Part shown: positions 1-11,827 of the stretch, one piece after another
Numbering within the stretch: position 1 is the first letter of the stretch
Layout of the letters: the number at the start of each line of letters is the position of its first letter
From: Diphasiastrum complanatum
Taxonomy: Eukaryota; Streptophyta; Lycopodiopsida; Lycopodiales; Lycopodiaceae
Direction: 5' to 3'
Assembly: GCA_029204225.1 (NCBI GenBank)
Contig: CM055097.1
Coordinates: 57,510,429 to 57,574,428 of the forward strand
Length of the DNA: 64,000 nt
Program-made: the position numbers and the translations under genes
The notes under the pieces: model-generated
Databases searched by the model: none
Seen by the model: the letters and a program-made list of their open reading frames with translations, nothing else
What the model was told of the DNA's origin: nothing

Positions 1-345
1 GAACGTTTTCAGAGATGTAATGAAGTTGTCCCTGAGCTGTCATGAAGTTTGTAAGGGATTAGACACCATTAGGAGGCTCAAAACACCAAAAATTAGTGTA
101 TTTTTGATGATTTTTGAGCATGAATACCTCTCAATTGGGGGTCTGAACCTGTTGGTTCTTGTTACAAGCTTAAATATATGATGGATTGCGTCTGTTTTGA
201 GCCATCATGCATCCAATTTGGATAGGTGAGCATTAGACACCATCATGGTGAAGTTTTGCTTGTTCAAGGAGGCCAATAATGCATTTTTTGCATGATCTGA
301 GCGTATGATTGCTTGCTGACCTGTTAGAAGCTTCTATGCCAGTAG
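1..345 (+). repeat. Dispersed repeat, copy 1 (pair with 7800-8140)
   Basis: The first 345 bases align by eye along their full length with 7800-8140 in the same orientation, including shared blocks such as ACAAGCTTAAATATATGAT and GCATTTTTTGCATGAT. The match continues off the left edge of the window. No open frame of note. It probably belongs to the leader or LTR of a retroelement; I cannot say which. Confidence 0.7.
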
Positions 346-3300
346 AACAGTTCTATGCTGGTCTATAAGGGGATTTTTTAGGGATTAAGTGCGGAACTTA
401 ATGAACAAATCAAAACTGTCAGGGTGATTACTGCTAAAGTTAGCGATACCAAATTGAAATTTTGGGGTTTTGTTAACTTGAGCCATTTTTGGAAGGGGGA
501 AAAAGAGTGGAAGTTTGATATGTAGATGATTGCTGGTCTTAATGATCCAATTATTCATTCAATTCCTGAAGTATAACTAATTGCAAGTGAGAATAAAATT
601 GGGAATTATTTAAGAAGACTGCCTCTGGGAATTTGGATTCCTTTTCCCCAGTGTGAATTAGAATTTCGAGAATTCGAGGATTCTAAGGGAAAAGTAGTGG
701 CAAGACTGATAATCCATTTATGGAACCATCTCTATTTTGCAATTAAATTTGGATCTTGCAAAGTAATGCAGATAGAAGGTGTTCCATACAGGAATCTAGT
801 AATTTGGATTCTTTTCAGTTATAGAGTATTTCTCTATAATGATTGTAACGACCAAGAGAGTTCTAACTTGTTAGGAATTAAAGTTCTTTGTACCGATTCT
901 GGAATAGATATTGGATATCTAGGACAGTATGATATTCGGTTTTTGTTGAAGTCTATGTTTCTTTTGGGTTAGGATACATTCTATTGGGATGATACATTAT
1001 GTTTGTCCATGTTGGGTACAATATGAAATGGTATTCTTTGAGTAACACTAAAGAAGCATGAGAGATCTCAATTGTCAAGATTATCTCCTAGAATTGGTTG
1101 TGAATTTGATCCTATATCTGGGTATAGGATAGCCAAATTGTCTTTGTTGACTTTTTGGGCGAAATAGATCTAGATGCAGAGGATTCTTGGAGGAAAAGCT
1201 GGTGGTATGGGACATCAGTGATTCTAAAGGGGATTTCTTGGGTAGAATGATTTGTAGACCGGTGATTAGTGATTACTATAATGGTAATACTAACAGAGTC
1301 CATTGGTTTTTGTTAAGTTTATTTTGGGAATTATGAGATATAGATCGATCCCTAAATGGTATCTCATTAATTACAAAATATGGAAGCCCTTACATCTATT
1401 TCTATATTTTATTAGACCTCTACTCTTTAGAAATTTCTTATTACATGACAATTGGATTGAGATTCATATAATTCCTTCCAGTGTAGAACTCTGTTCTGAA
1501 GGACTGTTATATTTATATGAGATTGTACTTCCATATAAGATTTTTGAATATGGCTCGGAACTTAGGTTTCCTGAATCCTAATGTTAGTCTATTGATAGTT
1601 GATTATTGAGAGGTAATATTTCTATCATTTGGAATAAGATATTCTATGATTCTGAGGAAAAAGTCCAGTTTGTAATAGTATTGGATACTCATTACTGACT
1701 TTTTCGAATCTTTAATATCTTATACGCTGTCTCCTGGGAACTTTTAAATCGAAATTATAAGGATAGGAATAAATCTTTCGAGGAATCAGCCAGTTGCATT
1801 GATTTTGAAAAAAAATCTTGTATGTGTGCAATGGTAGAACTATCCAGTTTGAAATAGACAAACTCTCTAAGTGATTATTTTGTGTAATCTGGAACTAGAG
1901 GAGTTTTGGGGTTATTGGGCTGTGAGATATTCATTAATATGGGAAGTATTGATAAAGATTAAATTAAGATTCACTGATTGTAACCAAGTACCATTTTGAT
2001 ATGGATTGGATCAGTGGAATAAAGTTTTAATCTTAACACTATGTCCAAAGATGTCTGTATGAGTTAGCCTAATCTTGGTTTGTACGCTAAGATCTTTTGT
2101 AGGCTGATTGGCAGAAGGAATTTTGTTAATAAGAGTTAGATGGTTGGAAAACTTGTGATGTGGAGTTATTCACTTCAAAGATTTCCCAGATATGTTATTT
2201 ACTCATGAGAAATAGAGTTTTTTGGTAGTTGAGTTGCAAGATTCTCAGTGAATTATGTAACATATGCAGATTGTGGATATCTGTCAGTTTATAGCCTATG
2301 TTTATGTATAGGAACATAGTTGGATAAGTTGCTTGTGTACATCTTAATCTTGTGGATCTACTATGTGTTTCCTATGTACTGAGTTTATATCGTATACTTA
2401 AACTAGTCAGAGTGCATAGACATATGAACAAGTAATGTGTGGAACAGTTACTTGCAGGTTAATGTCTCTTTCTGTGGAAAGGATAATTCATTAACTTATT
2501 TATGGTTTGGAAGAAGATCTAAATGTGGTGTTATACATGTATAATTGAGATCTGCACCTAGACATTTAAGATTTCTCAATCATTTACAATTAACTTGAGT
2601 AATTGGATTACTCTTGATTAGAAGTTAATTGGATAAATAAGCAGTGTGAAGAGAATTCACCGGGAATTGTTTATTTTGATCTATATTGCTTATAAGTCAC
2701 ATGGTTAGTGAGTCATTTGGATTCATTTATGAGATCTGTGCATAGAATATAGAATATTTCTTGAAGGAGAAATATCCTAAGTTATTGACTATATCCCAGT
2801 GAGCTCATATAGATATATTGGATGACAGAGTCCAACCACTAAACTCAGTTGGAATTCAGTAGAACTTTATAATCTCTAGATGTTGTTCTAGGTGATTGGA
2901 TAAAGTTTATCATTTGTTAAAGACAAATGTTATATTGGTCTTTAATCACTTGATTGATTGTAGAATTTGGAACTCATAATCTGGTTAAGAATCGAAGTGG
3001 AAGAATATTCTTGGAATCCAGTTTTTTTCCTTGTGAAAAAGATTTCAGAATGTTTCTTATATTTCATGAGTGGTATGTTGTGCATATACTCCAGTATCTC
3101 TAAATGATTAAGTATGGGTTTAGAATCTGATAGATTATGATTGACGAATCATATGATTCTAAATGTTTATGATTGATGGATCATATATTGATACTTAAAG
3201 GTCATTAGATGATTATATGAGAAATATGATGATTTTAAGATGATGAGTAATTCTTGATCAATTAGTGGAGTTAAAATTTAGATTTGTTATTTGAACTCTA

Positions 3301-4251
3301 AATTTGTATACAAACTTGAGATTGTTTGGATCTCACAGGCATTTTCATTAAGTGATTGTTTACTTATCAGAAATTTGCTTACCTTTACAAATTGTAGTCA
3401 AGGAATGCTTGTGTACTGTTTTTCAGCCTAAAATCTCTGGTTAATTAGGAGCAGTTAAATCTATCAAGATTGAATTCTGGTATATGATGCTAGGGATATA
3501 GCACTTATCTCAAGAGAGTATCTGGGGTACTCATGACTGAGTTGAAGTCTTTTTTATCTTGATGGATCTCCTAAGAGATTTTGGTGGGATGAGTTTTGTA
3601 CCAAAAAGCATTTATGACAGGTCTACAAGTAATTGTGGATAGTCTTGGACTATAATTGTTTTGGATCTTTAACTTTTGAACATTGATTTCCAATGTAAGG
3701 TGAGGACTCACCCAGTGATTCATGTAAATTGAGGTACATGAAGTTGATGTTATTAGATTGGAGAAAATCAAACCCAATAGGGAAATTTATTTTTTAGTGT
3801 ACTTCTAAAAGGTCGATATAGTATTTCAGTGTAGAGACAGATAATTTGAGAATTATCCCATCTCTTCATACTTATTTGATATTGAAGTCAGACTAAAAAC
3901 TGATTTTCAGGGTAATTGTGATGATTGATTTGTTAGCTTTTAAACTTAATCTTCTGATTTGGTCGACTGCTCATCCGGTGTATCATGTAAATTTAGTTTG
4001 TATGATGATGATAGTTTGATGTATTGAAGAATTTGCCCATTTGGAAGATTTATCGCTCAATGTACCTTTGGACCCTGAATGAGTACTCAGGATCAGAGAT
4101 AATAATTGAGAAATTGTTCTATCTCTGTGTGCTTGTTTAGGTTGGTTGGTCAAATTGAGGATAATGATTAATGGGAAGAGTTAAAAGCATATAAATTGGA
4201 TTTTCCCTAGTTACTCGTTCTGAGGACAGAATTGGTTTAAGGGGGGAAGAA
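346..4251 (+). mobile_element. Decayed Ty3/gypsy chromovirus internal region
   Basis: No long frame survives, but the 3' end keeps the order of landmarks of a chromovirus. The integrase C-terminal motif HPVxHV can be read near 3709-3728 and again near 3970-3990; a chromodomain-like stretch (DPE then VGWSN in place of VRWKG) lies at about 4070-4180; the terminal coding stretch reads TRSEDRI, like SRSENRT in the minus-strand copy at 47609-47828. A polypurine tract and an LTR follow directly. The part at 1850-2720 is homologous to 31290-32230, and 3370-3600 to the reverse complement of 48060-48340. Stops and frameshifts are everywhere, so this is an old copy. The left boundary is uncertain. Confidence 0.6.
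4239..4251 (+). other. Polypurine tract of the decayed chromovirus
   Basis: TAAGGGGGGAAGAA lies immediately before the LTR start TGTTACG. This is the usual plus-strand primer position for Ty3 elements and fixes the LTR boundary at 4252. Confidence 0.8.
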
Positions 4252-4530
4252 TGTTACGTCCATGTCCTGTATAAGGGAATCGGAATAATTTCTGACGTGG
4301 ATAGTCGGTCACTCCAGGTGTATATGGTTATTGGTTATGCCTCGTCATTCCGGGCTTGGCCTGTAAAGTAATTAATAATCATATGAGGGCCCAGACCTAT
4401 AATTGGACATAGGAGCACATGCATAGTGAATGACTGCTTTAATGTAGGAGGAAACTCCAGGAGGGATCTAGGTTTGGATGGGTGGTTTGCTCCACAGGTG
4501 TCCTTTTGGTTGTTTTGCAACAGGATCTAG
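4252..4530 (+). repeat. Chromovirus 3' LTR, 3' end lost
   Basis: Starts TGTTACG after the polypurine tract. It aligns loosely with the LTR of the minus-strand chromovirus at 47309-47608 and 49635-49860, most clearly in CTCCAGGAGGGATC at 4455 and GGTGGTTTGCTCCACAG at 4480. Similarity fades near 4505-4530, where the minus-strand copia remnant begins. Confidence 0.65.
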
Positions 4531-4920
4531 TCAGATCTTCATTTGGTGATCCTTACAGAAAAGTAACATTGAGGTATTCTTGGACTCATAGATCTTTTGA
4601 AGAGTCTCCCAAGCCTCTTGGGCTAAGGTACATGCTCCTACTTCTTTGAGCAAATCATTTGCAACATTCATTTTTATACAATGAAGTGCAAGCTTGGACC
4701 TTCTCTTGTATTTAGTTGCTTCTTGAGGATGGATTGGCTCATCTTCCTCTCCATTCACAATATCCATCAAATCTTGCATGATAAGGATGGATTCCATTCT
4801 TAACTTAGAAATTGAATAATTTGAAGAGTTCAATCTATCACTAGAATCCAAAAGATAGGCACTTATATGCCATCTTCGATGATAGGAGATAGATTCAAAG
4901 AAACAAGATAGATTGTACAA
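4531..4920 (-). pseudogene. Copia gag fragment (UBN2-type)
   Basis: A 129-codon open frame contains LNSSNYSISKLRMESI, then ALHCIKMNVANDLLKEVGA and AWETLQKIYESKNTS, matching in order the gag N-terminus of the copia elements at 56226 and 61076. Similarity stops after ESKNTS; the last residues are unrelated, so the fragment is cut at about 4565. The first 25 residues do not match the family N-terminus, so the nominal ATG is probably not the original start. No zinc knuckle, protease or integrase remains. Non-functional. Confidence 0.75.
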
Positions 4921-5652
4921 GATATGATCACTACTAGCTATCCCACTCTCTTTGGGACCTGAGATGAATCACTCTCTGATTCCTCAACAAGATCTAAGGT
5001 GATCTTGAGCTTGATCTATCTTCTAGATCCAAACTTACTATAGATTTGATCAAAACTAGTCTCCTCCTTGATCTCGACTTCACAAGAAGGGTGAATCCAC
5101 CTATACTGAACCAAAAGCACTTTATAACACACAAATGTCTTACAAATAAAGCCTCTTGAATTCAGGTTGAATCACATTGACATATTCAATCACAAACCTA
5201 TCCAAAACCGAGTACAATAGAAACACAATTTTCACTAGTTTTGCATTTCTAGATGAAAAATCATCAAAACACTTGATCTGAACCTAGAAGGTGTATTTTA
5301 GGACTTTAAGAAGCCTAAGAACGACCTAATTAAGCTCTCAAATGGCTGATCCAAAATTTTAAAGAGTGGTGGCATTCAAATCCTTATGAAAATATCTACT
5401 AGGAGACATGTACTCCAAGATTCAACTCATAAGAACTTTCTAATTTGGTTTGGTTGAATGGAAATGGGTCAATCTCGGTTCGTGCAGCTATAACTTAGCA
5501 AAACAAGTTCCCTTGATCTATTATCACTCAAATGAAACCAAATTTGAAGGTACAATCACTAGATTAGCAACTAGTAGCAAGGACAAAGCCAATACTACTC
5601 AAATCTAGGATCTAAGCTTGAGAAAATCAAATCTAAAGCTCACTTATGATTA

Positions 5653-5665
5653 GGCTCTGATACCA
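5653..5665 (-). other. Primer binding site (initiator Met tRNA type)
   Basis: On the minus strand reads TGGTATCAGAGCC, complementary to the 3' end of plant initiator methionine tRNA as in most plant copia elements. It directly follows the LTR end. Confidence 0.8.
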
Positions 5666-6339
5666 TGACAAAATTTGACAGCAAAATTAATCCCAATCAA
5701 TCCTAAAAGTGATGGAGGATGCACAAATAAAAGATCTAGATCCAAACTATGAGCTAGAATCAAGAGTAGTTACCAAAACTAGCAATTAACTCCACATTAG
5801 GCACATAGATTTGATCAAATGAACCAAAGTAAAGTACAACAAGCTTCTCATACCTATGAACAGACTCAGTACCTTCCAAACCAAGCAATTAATACATAAG
5901 AAGTTCACTCACATCCAATAGCTAGAACTCGCCACCAAAAGACAATGATGACAGAAGTGGAAAAACTGGATTTTTCTTGATTTTGGATGGAAATCCCATC
6001 ATACATTTATACTTTTCAAGCTCGGACTTGAGCATATTAGGCACCTCTGAACTTATCATACCCTAACCCTAACAGCTACCCTAATAGGTCAATGGATCCA
6101 CCCTAACTTGGGGTCAAGATCTCGAGATCCAAAAACAATGTAAAACATGCTATTTTTAGATCTTAGAATTTCTCTAGCCTATCCAAACACATTTTTGACT
6201 CATTTCAAAGATGCCATCACAATGTAATATGAGTAAGGAACTTATTGGAAAGCATCCTATGTGATTTGGCACGTGTGGCATCTATTTACATGGCCATCTT
6301 GCCAATTACACTACTATACAGTAACTATACAATTTCACA
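5666..6339 (-). repeat. Copia LTR (5' LTR of the truncated element)
   Basis: Minus strand begins TGTGAAATT and ends TTTTGTCA just before the primer site. The 674-base length resembles the other copia LTRs here (651 and 655). The inner half is loosely similar to 26270-26517. The outer boundary at 6339 is inferred from the TGTGAAA start shared with the other two LTR families. Confidence 0.6.
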
Positions 6340-7799
6340 TCTATAGGCTTTATAATATATACTAAACAGTTTAGCCTTATTTAGTAAGCTCTACATCGTT
6401 CCTAACCCCTCTAGTTAGCCATGACCTTTGTAATGCGTGAACTAGAGTTCAAGTACGAACTCATATTATCTAATTTCTCAGAATCGAAAATTTTGAGAGA
6501 GATTGAGAGTAATTCAAGAAGATAGAGATATCATTTTAATCTGTAACAAGCATAGTAGGATCAGAACGCTTAGCGCACCAGTACTGTGAACCATTATTGG
6601 GCACATCATTCACCCTTTCGTGATATGATCATTGTTATCACAATAGCTAATATACATATTCTCTATTTTCTTTACTTGTATTAGCACTATCGAATGCTCT
6701 CTAATTCATTCATCTCTTTCCTTACTCATACTTGCTCCATTGACTAATGTAGAATATCTTATTCGAAGAGCGCATGGGTGGAAAAGATGCCTAATTGTTT
6801 TGCGCTCTTCATGGTTGTCTAAGTGTTAACCAAAAAGAGCATGGGCTATCGTCTCTCTCAAGGTTGTGTGGGAAGCGAGCTATTGTCTCTCTCAAGGTTG
6901 GTGGAAAGTGGTCTTGATTTGACTAGGAGCCTTGGAGATGACTAGTGCCTGCAAACTACCCAAAAAGATCTACTTCCTACTTGCAAATAAAAAAGAGCAA
7001 TCGCTTAAAACGCATTCAAGCTCACAAAAAATAAAAAAGAGCAATCGCTTAAAACGCATTCAAGCTCACAAAACATGCTCACACTCAATCCCTCTCTCCT
7101 CTCTCTCAAATATCTACCAAACATTGTTTACAATCATTTCTCAAAGGATTTTAGCACTACAAAGTGCTAGGTACTAGTTCTAGCAGCTCAAAAGGTGATT
7201 GATAGGCTTCTTATAAAGAGAAATTTGGTGAGAAATAGCTCAAATGTGACCAATTTTAGTTCTACATAAATTTTCGATAATTTTTCCAGGTGGTTGAATT
7301 CATCTCCAAGTAGGTGGCTTCTCTAAATTCGGTGTACTTTCAGCCTATTGATCATGACTATGGATTTTCTCCATAGATTTTGATGGAAATCAATGGATTT
7401 TTGACGATTTTTTGTGATTTTTCACCTAGAATTAAAACTTTTGGCTTGGAATTTATCGTTGCTACTGATCTAGTACGTTTTTCAGATTGTAGCTGCTATT
7501 TTACAATAATTATTGACTAGATCTAATGATTGCATGTTAGCCGAAAAGTCAAAAGGATGTTTAGATAGTGATTTTGGACCAAAAATTGGAGTTTTTGGGC
7601 CATAAATGGGCTATAGAATTCATAATTGACTGAAATAAGAGCTTGTAGTGTTGAATGTCATGGATTTACAGATATTTGGTTCTGATTGCACTTAATTGTG
7701 GATTTGATCCACAAATTTTGGTCAAAATTGGTCAAATAACATGGTTTTTTGATGGTTTTTGGACTAATTTTGGAGATTTTCATAAAGTTCACAGCCAAT
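6340..7799. other. Non-coding stretch with small repeats
   Basis: No gene seen. It holds an inverted repeat GAAGAGCGC (6765-6773) and GCGCTCTTC (6802-6810) around a 28-base loop, a direct repeat of GTCTCTCTCAAGGTTG near 6860 and 6885, and a 44-base tandem duplication at about 6985-7072. The part from 7200 on looks like leader or LTR sequence of the element to which 7800-8140 belongs. Confidence 0.5.
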
Positions 7800-8140
7800 A
7801 TTTTTCAAGCATGTTTTCAAAGGTGTAATGAAGTTGTCCTAAGGCTTTCATGGAGTTTGGTTAGGATTGGACACCATTAAGAGTCTCAGAATGTCAAAAA
7901 ATAGTGTATTTTTGGGGACTTTTGAGCATGAATACCTATCAAATGGTGGTCTGAAACTGTTAGATCTTGTTACAAGCTTAAATATATGATCAATTTCCTC
8001 TGATTTGAGCCATCATTCATCCAATTTGGTTGTGTGAAGCTAGGCACCATTATGTTGAAGTTTTGCTTGTTGAAGGAGTCCAAAAATGCATTTTTTGCAT
8101 GATTTGAGCCTATGATTGCTTGCTGGACCTGATAGAACCC
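7800..8140 (+). repeat. Dispersed repeat, copy 2 (pair with 1-345)
   Basis: Same orientation and same extent as the repeat at the left edge, roughly four bases in five identical by eye. The two copies are separated by 7.8 kb holding remnants of two different retrotransposons. Confidence 0.7.
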
Positions 8141-9330
8141 TCTATGCCTCTCTAATGAACCTTATAAGAGTTCTTGTAGCCTCTTATTGGATGCACATTG
8201 GGCTGGAGATGGATTTTGAACATGCTACCTTGAAAAAGTGTGCCCTCCTACTTGGAATCTGGATTGGTTACAGCTCGCACGTGTTAAGTCTAGTTGGTAG
8301 GCTGATGTGGCACATTTCTTGTAGAGCTCTCTCCCTCCGTACTGTGCTTTACAACGACTAATTTGGTGTCTTGTAGAGAAAGTTATGGCTGTCAGAACTT
8401 TGGCAATTTTTGAACTAAAATTTGCAAAATTTTTGAAATGTTTTGATGCATGCATGTAACTCAGTGTAGTGCTTTTCTATTGATGAAAATGTATGGATAG
8501 ACCTGTATGCATGGTATATGGGTATTCAGTAGATTGATCAAGGAAAATTTCATGCATGAAGCTATTTTTAGCAATTCTAGTTCAAAAAGCTGATTTCCTA
8601 GTTTCTAGAAAATTTACGTAGAAAATTTGAGTTTTTAGAAATCACTGCATGTCATATTTGATGCATGCCGGATGTTTCGGAATCCTTTTGGAATTTGATG
8701 GTAACTGTGAAATTGCTAAGTCGATGCTTTAGACTGGATTTCATAGTTTAGGACCATATCAAAAGGAATTTGAAAATCCCACATTAGAGAAAATATGGGC
8801 CCAAAGAGGGCCTTATAAGAAATGCCATGTAGGAGAGAGAAAAAGAAAAATAAAGTTATTAAAATATCATTTTCTAACTTCTTTATGCATCTGCCCGCAC
8901 TACTTTCCATGAGAATTAATGTACTTTACTTTAGTCACATCAAACTTCACTGGTGCTTAACCACAGTTAAAGTATAATTTTCAAAAATGTCGAAATATTC
9001 CCTCCCAATAGTTGGGAACACTCAAAAATTTGAATTAGGAGTGACATTTTAGAAACAAAGTCTATGCCATCTCTATTGCCATCTCCAGCTTTGTTATTGT
9101 CATTGTGCTGTTTGTTACTATACTACTATACTGATGACAAAGCTTTATCATCTTCATGTGGATCTGTCACCAGAATATACTCCACTCAAGACAATAATTT
9201 CAAAGCAACCCAAATTGTCAACTTCTGATATGATCTGATACAGGGAGGAAAAGCTAAAGCATACCAGATCTATGGTCATCAGGAACATTGTATCCTATTG
9301 ATCCATATTCATTGCAACATCCGATTTTCA
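8141..9330. other. Non-coding, LTR-like promoter block
   Basis: No gene seen. At 8775-8830 a block reads AAAATCCCACATTAG, then GGGCCTTATAAGAAAT. A CCCACATT box followed by a TATAA box is common in plant LTR promoters, so this may be part of an unidentified LTR. I found no matching second copy, primer site or polypurine tract in the window. Confidence 0.35.
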
Positions 9331-9334
9331 TTCG

Positions 9335-11760
9335 GTGAGTCAATTTATAATCTATATCTGTCATGGCAAAAATGGCCTTTTGGGTTACTGTGAGAATTTG
9401 ATGCTTAATGGGAATGCACATTCAATGCAAAGAATATTTTCATTGGAACAGGAATTAAGGAAAATATCAAAGGAGTGCGAAGAAGAATCTACAAAGTTAA
9501 AAACTTGTTTGGAAGAAAATGAGATATTCAAAAAGGAGATCCAAACGTTGAAATCTTCTTTGCGTCATTTTACAACTAGTAATGATGAGATAAAACTGCA
9601 TTTCAATCCATGCATATCTCATATTTGTCTCTTGTTAAAGATATGGATGTGCTCAACAAAAAGGTCAGAAACAACAAGAGGAAAAGAATGGTAACCAAGG
9701 ATATATGCGATCTATCATCTAGAGGAGGTTATAAAAAAAGACAAATCCGTGCTTTCAAGTAAGTTATAGCTTATTTGGTTTAATAATGCTTGAACTTTTA
9801 GATTCAATCATAATCACTAGTTCTGTTATTTATTAATTTCAATTTTCTATTGATTTGTTTATTATGCTGCTGTGAATACTATGATTGTCCTAATATCTAT
9901 TGACAATTTTATGAACATTATGTTTGCAATGCAGATCAACATTGGTTGCTGAAGACCATTTGGCCGATGAGATTTCCATTGGAAACTCACTAGGTTCTAT
10001 TTTGACTTCTAAATCTAGGAAATCAATGCTAAACAATAACAAAATGAAAAAGATTAAGGCCCCAATTATGATAACATTATGAGGGCATGTGATTTTCCTA
10101 GCATCAATAGAGAAGCATATGCAACAATGTTTAAGATGATAAAGGAGGCATTTGCACAGGTAAGTATTAAAAAGTTTCCAATTCCACGACCATTTCATCT
10201 TAAAAAAAAAAGACATGTTAAACCAAGGTATGAAGACAATAGTTGGTAATCCGTCTCATATCAATGAAGTGTATTGCTCGAAAGGAGAATGTTTAGCATA
10301 TAACAATTCCAACAATTTATCTATTGACATTAATCAGTTACTAACATTCATCATAAATTTTTACGGTATTACAAATGAGAATGTCAATAACGAGTTGATA
10401 GTTGTTCTCAAGTTAGAGGAGTTTGAAATTATAATAAGACAAAAAATGGAGAGAGTTAGTCTTTAAAATTCAGAAGACTCAGAAGGCCTTAACTTCAAGG
10501 TTCAATCAGAAAATGATATTTGGTGGTTGGTAGTTTTTCAGGTATAGTAGTTCCTTCACATATATGATAGGGATAATCTTATATGGATTTCATTTGGAAA
10601 ATTTTCTGTGTTAATATTATTCTAAATCAACTTTTTGTTTCTCTTATAGGTGATGAAATTAGACCATGACATTCTCTCATGGATATTTAATAGAACGTCA
10701 TATCCTGCCACCATAAAAAATCACATGGATGGAGATCCACTCAATACTCCTGGAATTGGTACTTTCAACATAGAATGACATTTAGCAGGAGATCTGAAGA
10801 CATAAAAATGTATGTTCAATGTATCCCATGGCGCTAATTCTAAACACCCATGTTTGTACTGCATGAAGATAGCAAAAGACATGACAAGGAGTATAGAAAT
10901 ATCAAGAGATCGAGAAGATCCTAATTGGAAACCCGTACTACCGATTCATCTTCAGAATGTTCATATCTGTACATTGCATGCAGAGGTGCGTATAATAGAA
11001 AAAATAATATATCTTCACATCTTGTTTGCATGGAATTTCGAGCCAGAGGCATCTACGAAGGAAGCTATTTCCAGATTAGAGGATGTGTTGTCTAAAACAT
11101 GCTTACATATAGGCCATGTTAAAATAAAAAATGACGACAAGCTATCAGGTAGAATAGGAAATATTCCATGCAAGCCGAACATTGGAGGATCCAAACATCG
11201 TAGATTTTAATCAAATTATTTTGGCAAACAATCCAAGATTGAGTACTCGGTTTGGAAAGAGATAATAGTTGCAACTCAAGATTTCGAAAAAGAAGGCTCT
11301 ACTTGTCTACACAAAGTAGAAGTTTGGAGAAAATTAGACAACATGGTGAAATACTTGAGAAAAGATAAATTTTCAAATGTTGATGTACAAATGTCACAAA
11401 AAACAACCAGCGAATTTGTGGATGCAGTATGAAGTGCATGTGGTTTAGATCATATAACACATTATATGGTAAGATTTCAATGTTACACTAGTATAGTCAA
11501 ATATGTGGAATTAATTTAGATACTTTTGCTACTTATTTGTATTGTGTTTTTATGACATGCAACACATATTACGACATCATTCAACATTCTTTGCAAGAAA
11601 TAGTGGAAGTCTTAGCATATGGTCATCGCAAGGAATGGAAAAATCTCATTGGCAAGTAAGAGCGGCATTTCATAAAAGTACACAACATGGTGGGACTAGC
11701 ACAAAGAAAAACTATATATTGCAACTTTTCCAATGGTTTTACATTTATACAAGCCAATAG
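9335..11760 (+). pseudogene. Decayed multi-exon gene, transposase-like, unrecognised family
   Basis: Four or five exon-like blocks can be followed. Block 1 (about 9335-9757) encodes a charged coiled coil (LEQELRKISKECEEES) and ends at GTAAGT; block 2 (9934-10157) starts after TTTGCAATGCAG and is in phase with block 1; further blocks at 10212-10545 and 10651-11467 are bounded by GT and AG; the last is about 11541-11760. The large block has HGANSKHPCLYC, a possible metal-binding turn, then ICTLHAEVRIIEKI; the last block has SIWSSQGMEKSHW and QHGG. The combination recalls a large family of transposon-associated proteins in invertebrates and oomycetes, but this is from memory. Frameshifts (near 9588 and 10065) and stops (near 10800 and 11430) show it is broken. 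Converges with the gene at 11828-13100. Confidence 0.5.
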
Positions 11761-11827
11761 GCAATAGACATACAGAGAGATTTTGTATATTAAATGAAAC
11801 TTTTTACAAAGTATAATTCTTCAATAT

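Larger units (their letters stand above)
4531..6339 (-). mobile_element. Ty1/copia 5' half (LTR, primer site, gag remnant)
   Basis: On the minus strand the order is LTR (6339 down to 5666), primer binding site (5665-5653), leader (5652-4921), then a gag remnant ending near 4531 against the chromovirus LTR. Everything downstream of early gag is missing, so this is a truncated element. The gag resembles that of the two large copia elements at 49861-62327, making it a more distant member of the same lineage. Confidence 0.7.

Noticed and set aside
9890-10216. 108-codon minus-strand frame over the transposase-like gene
   Set aside because: It overlaps exon 2 of the plus-strand gene, whose splice sites and phase are coherent; the minus frame has only hydrophobic, AT-driven sequence.
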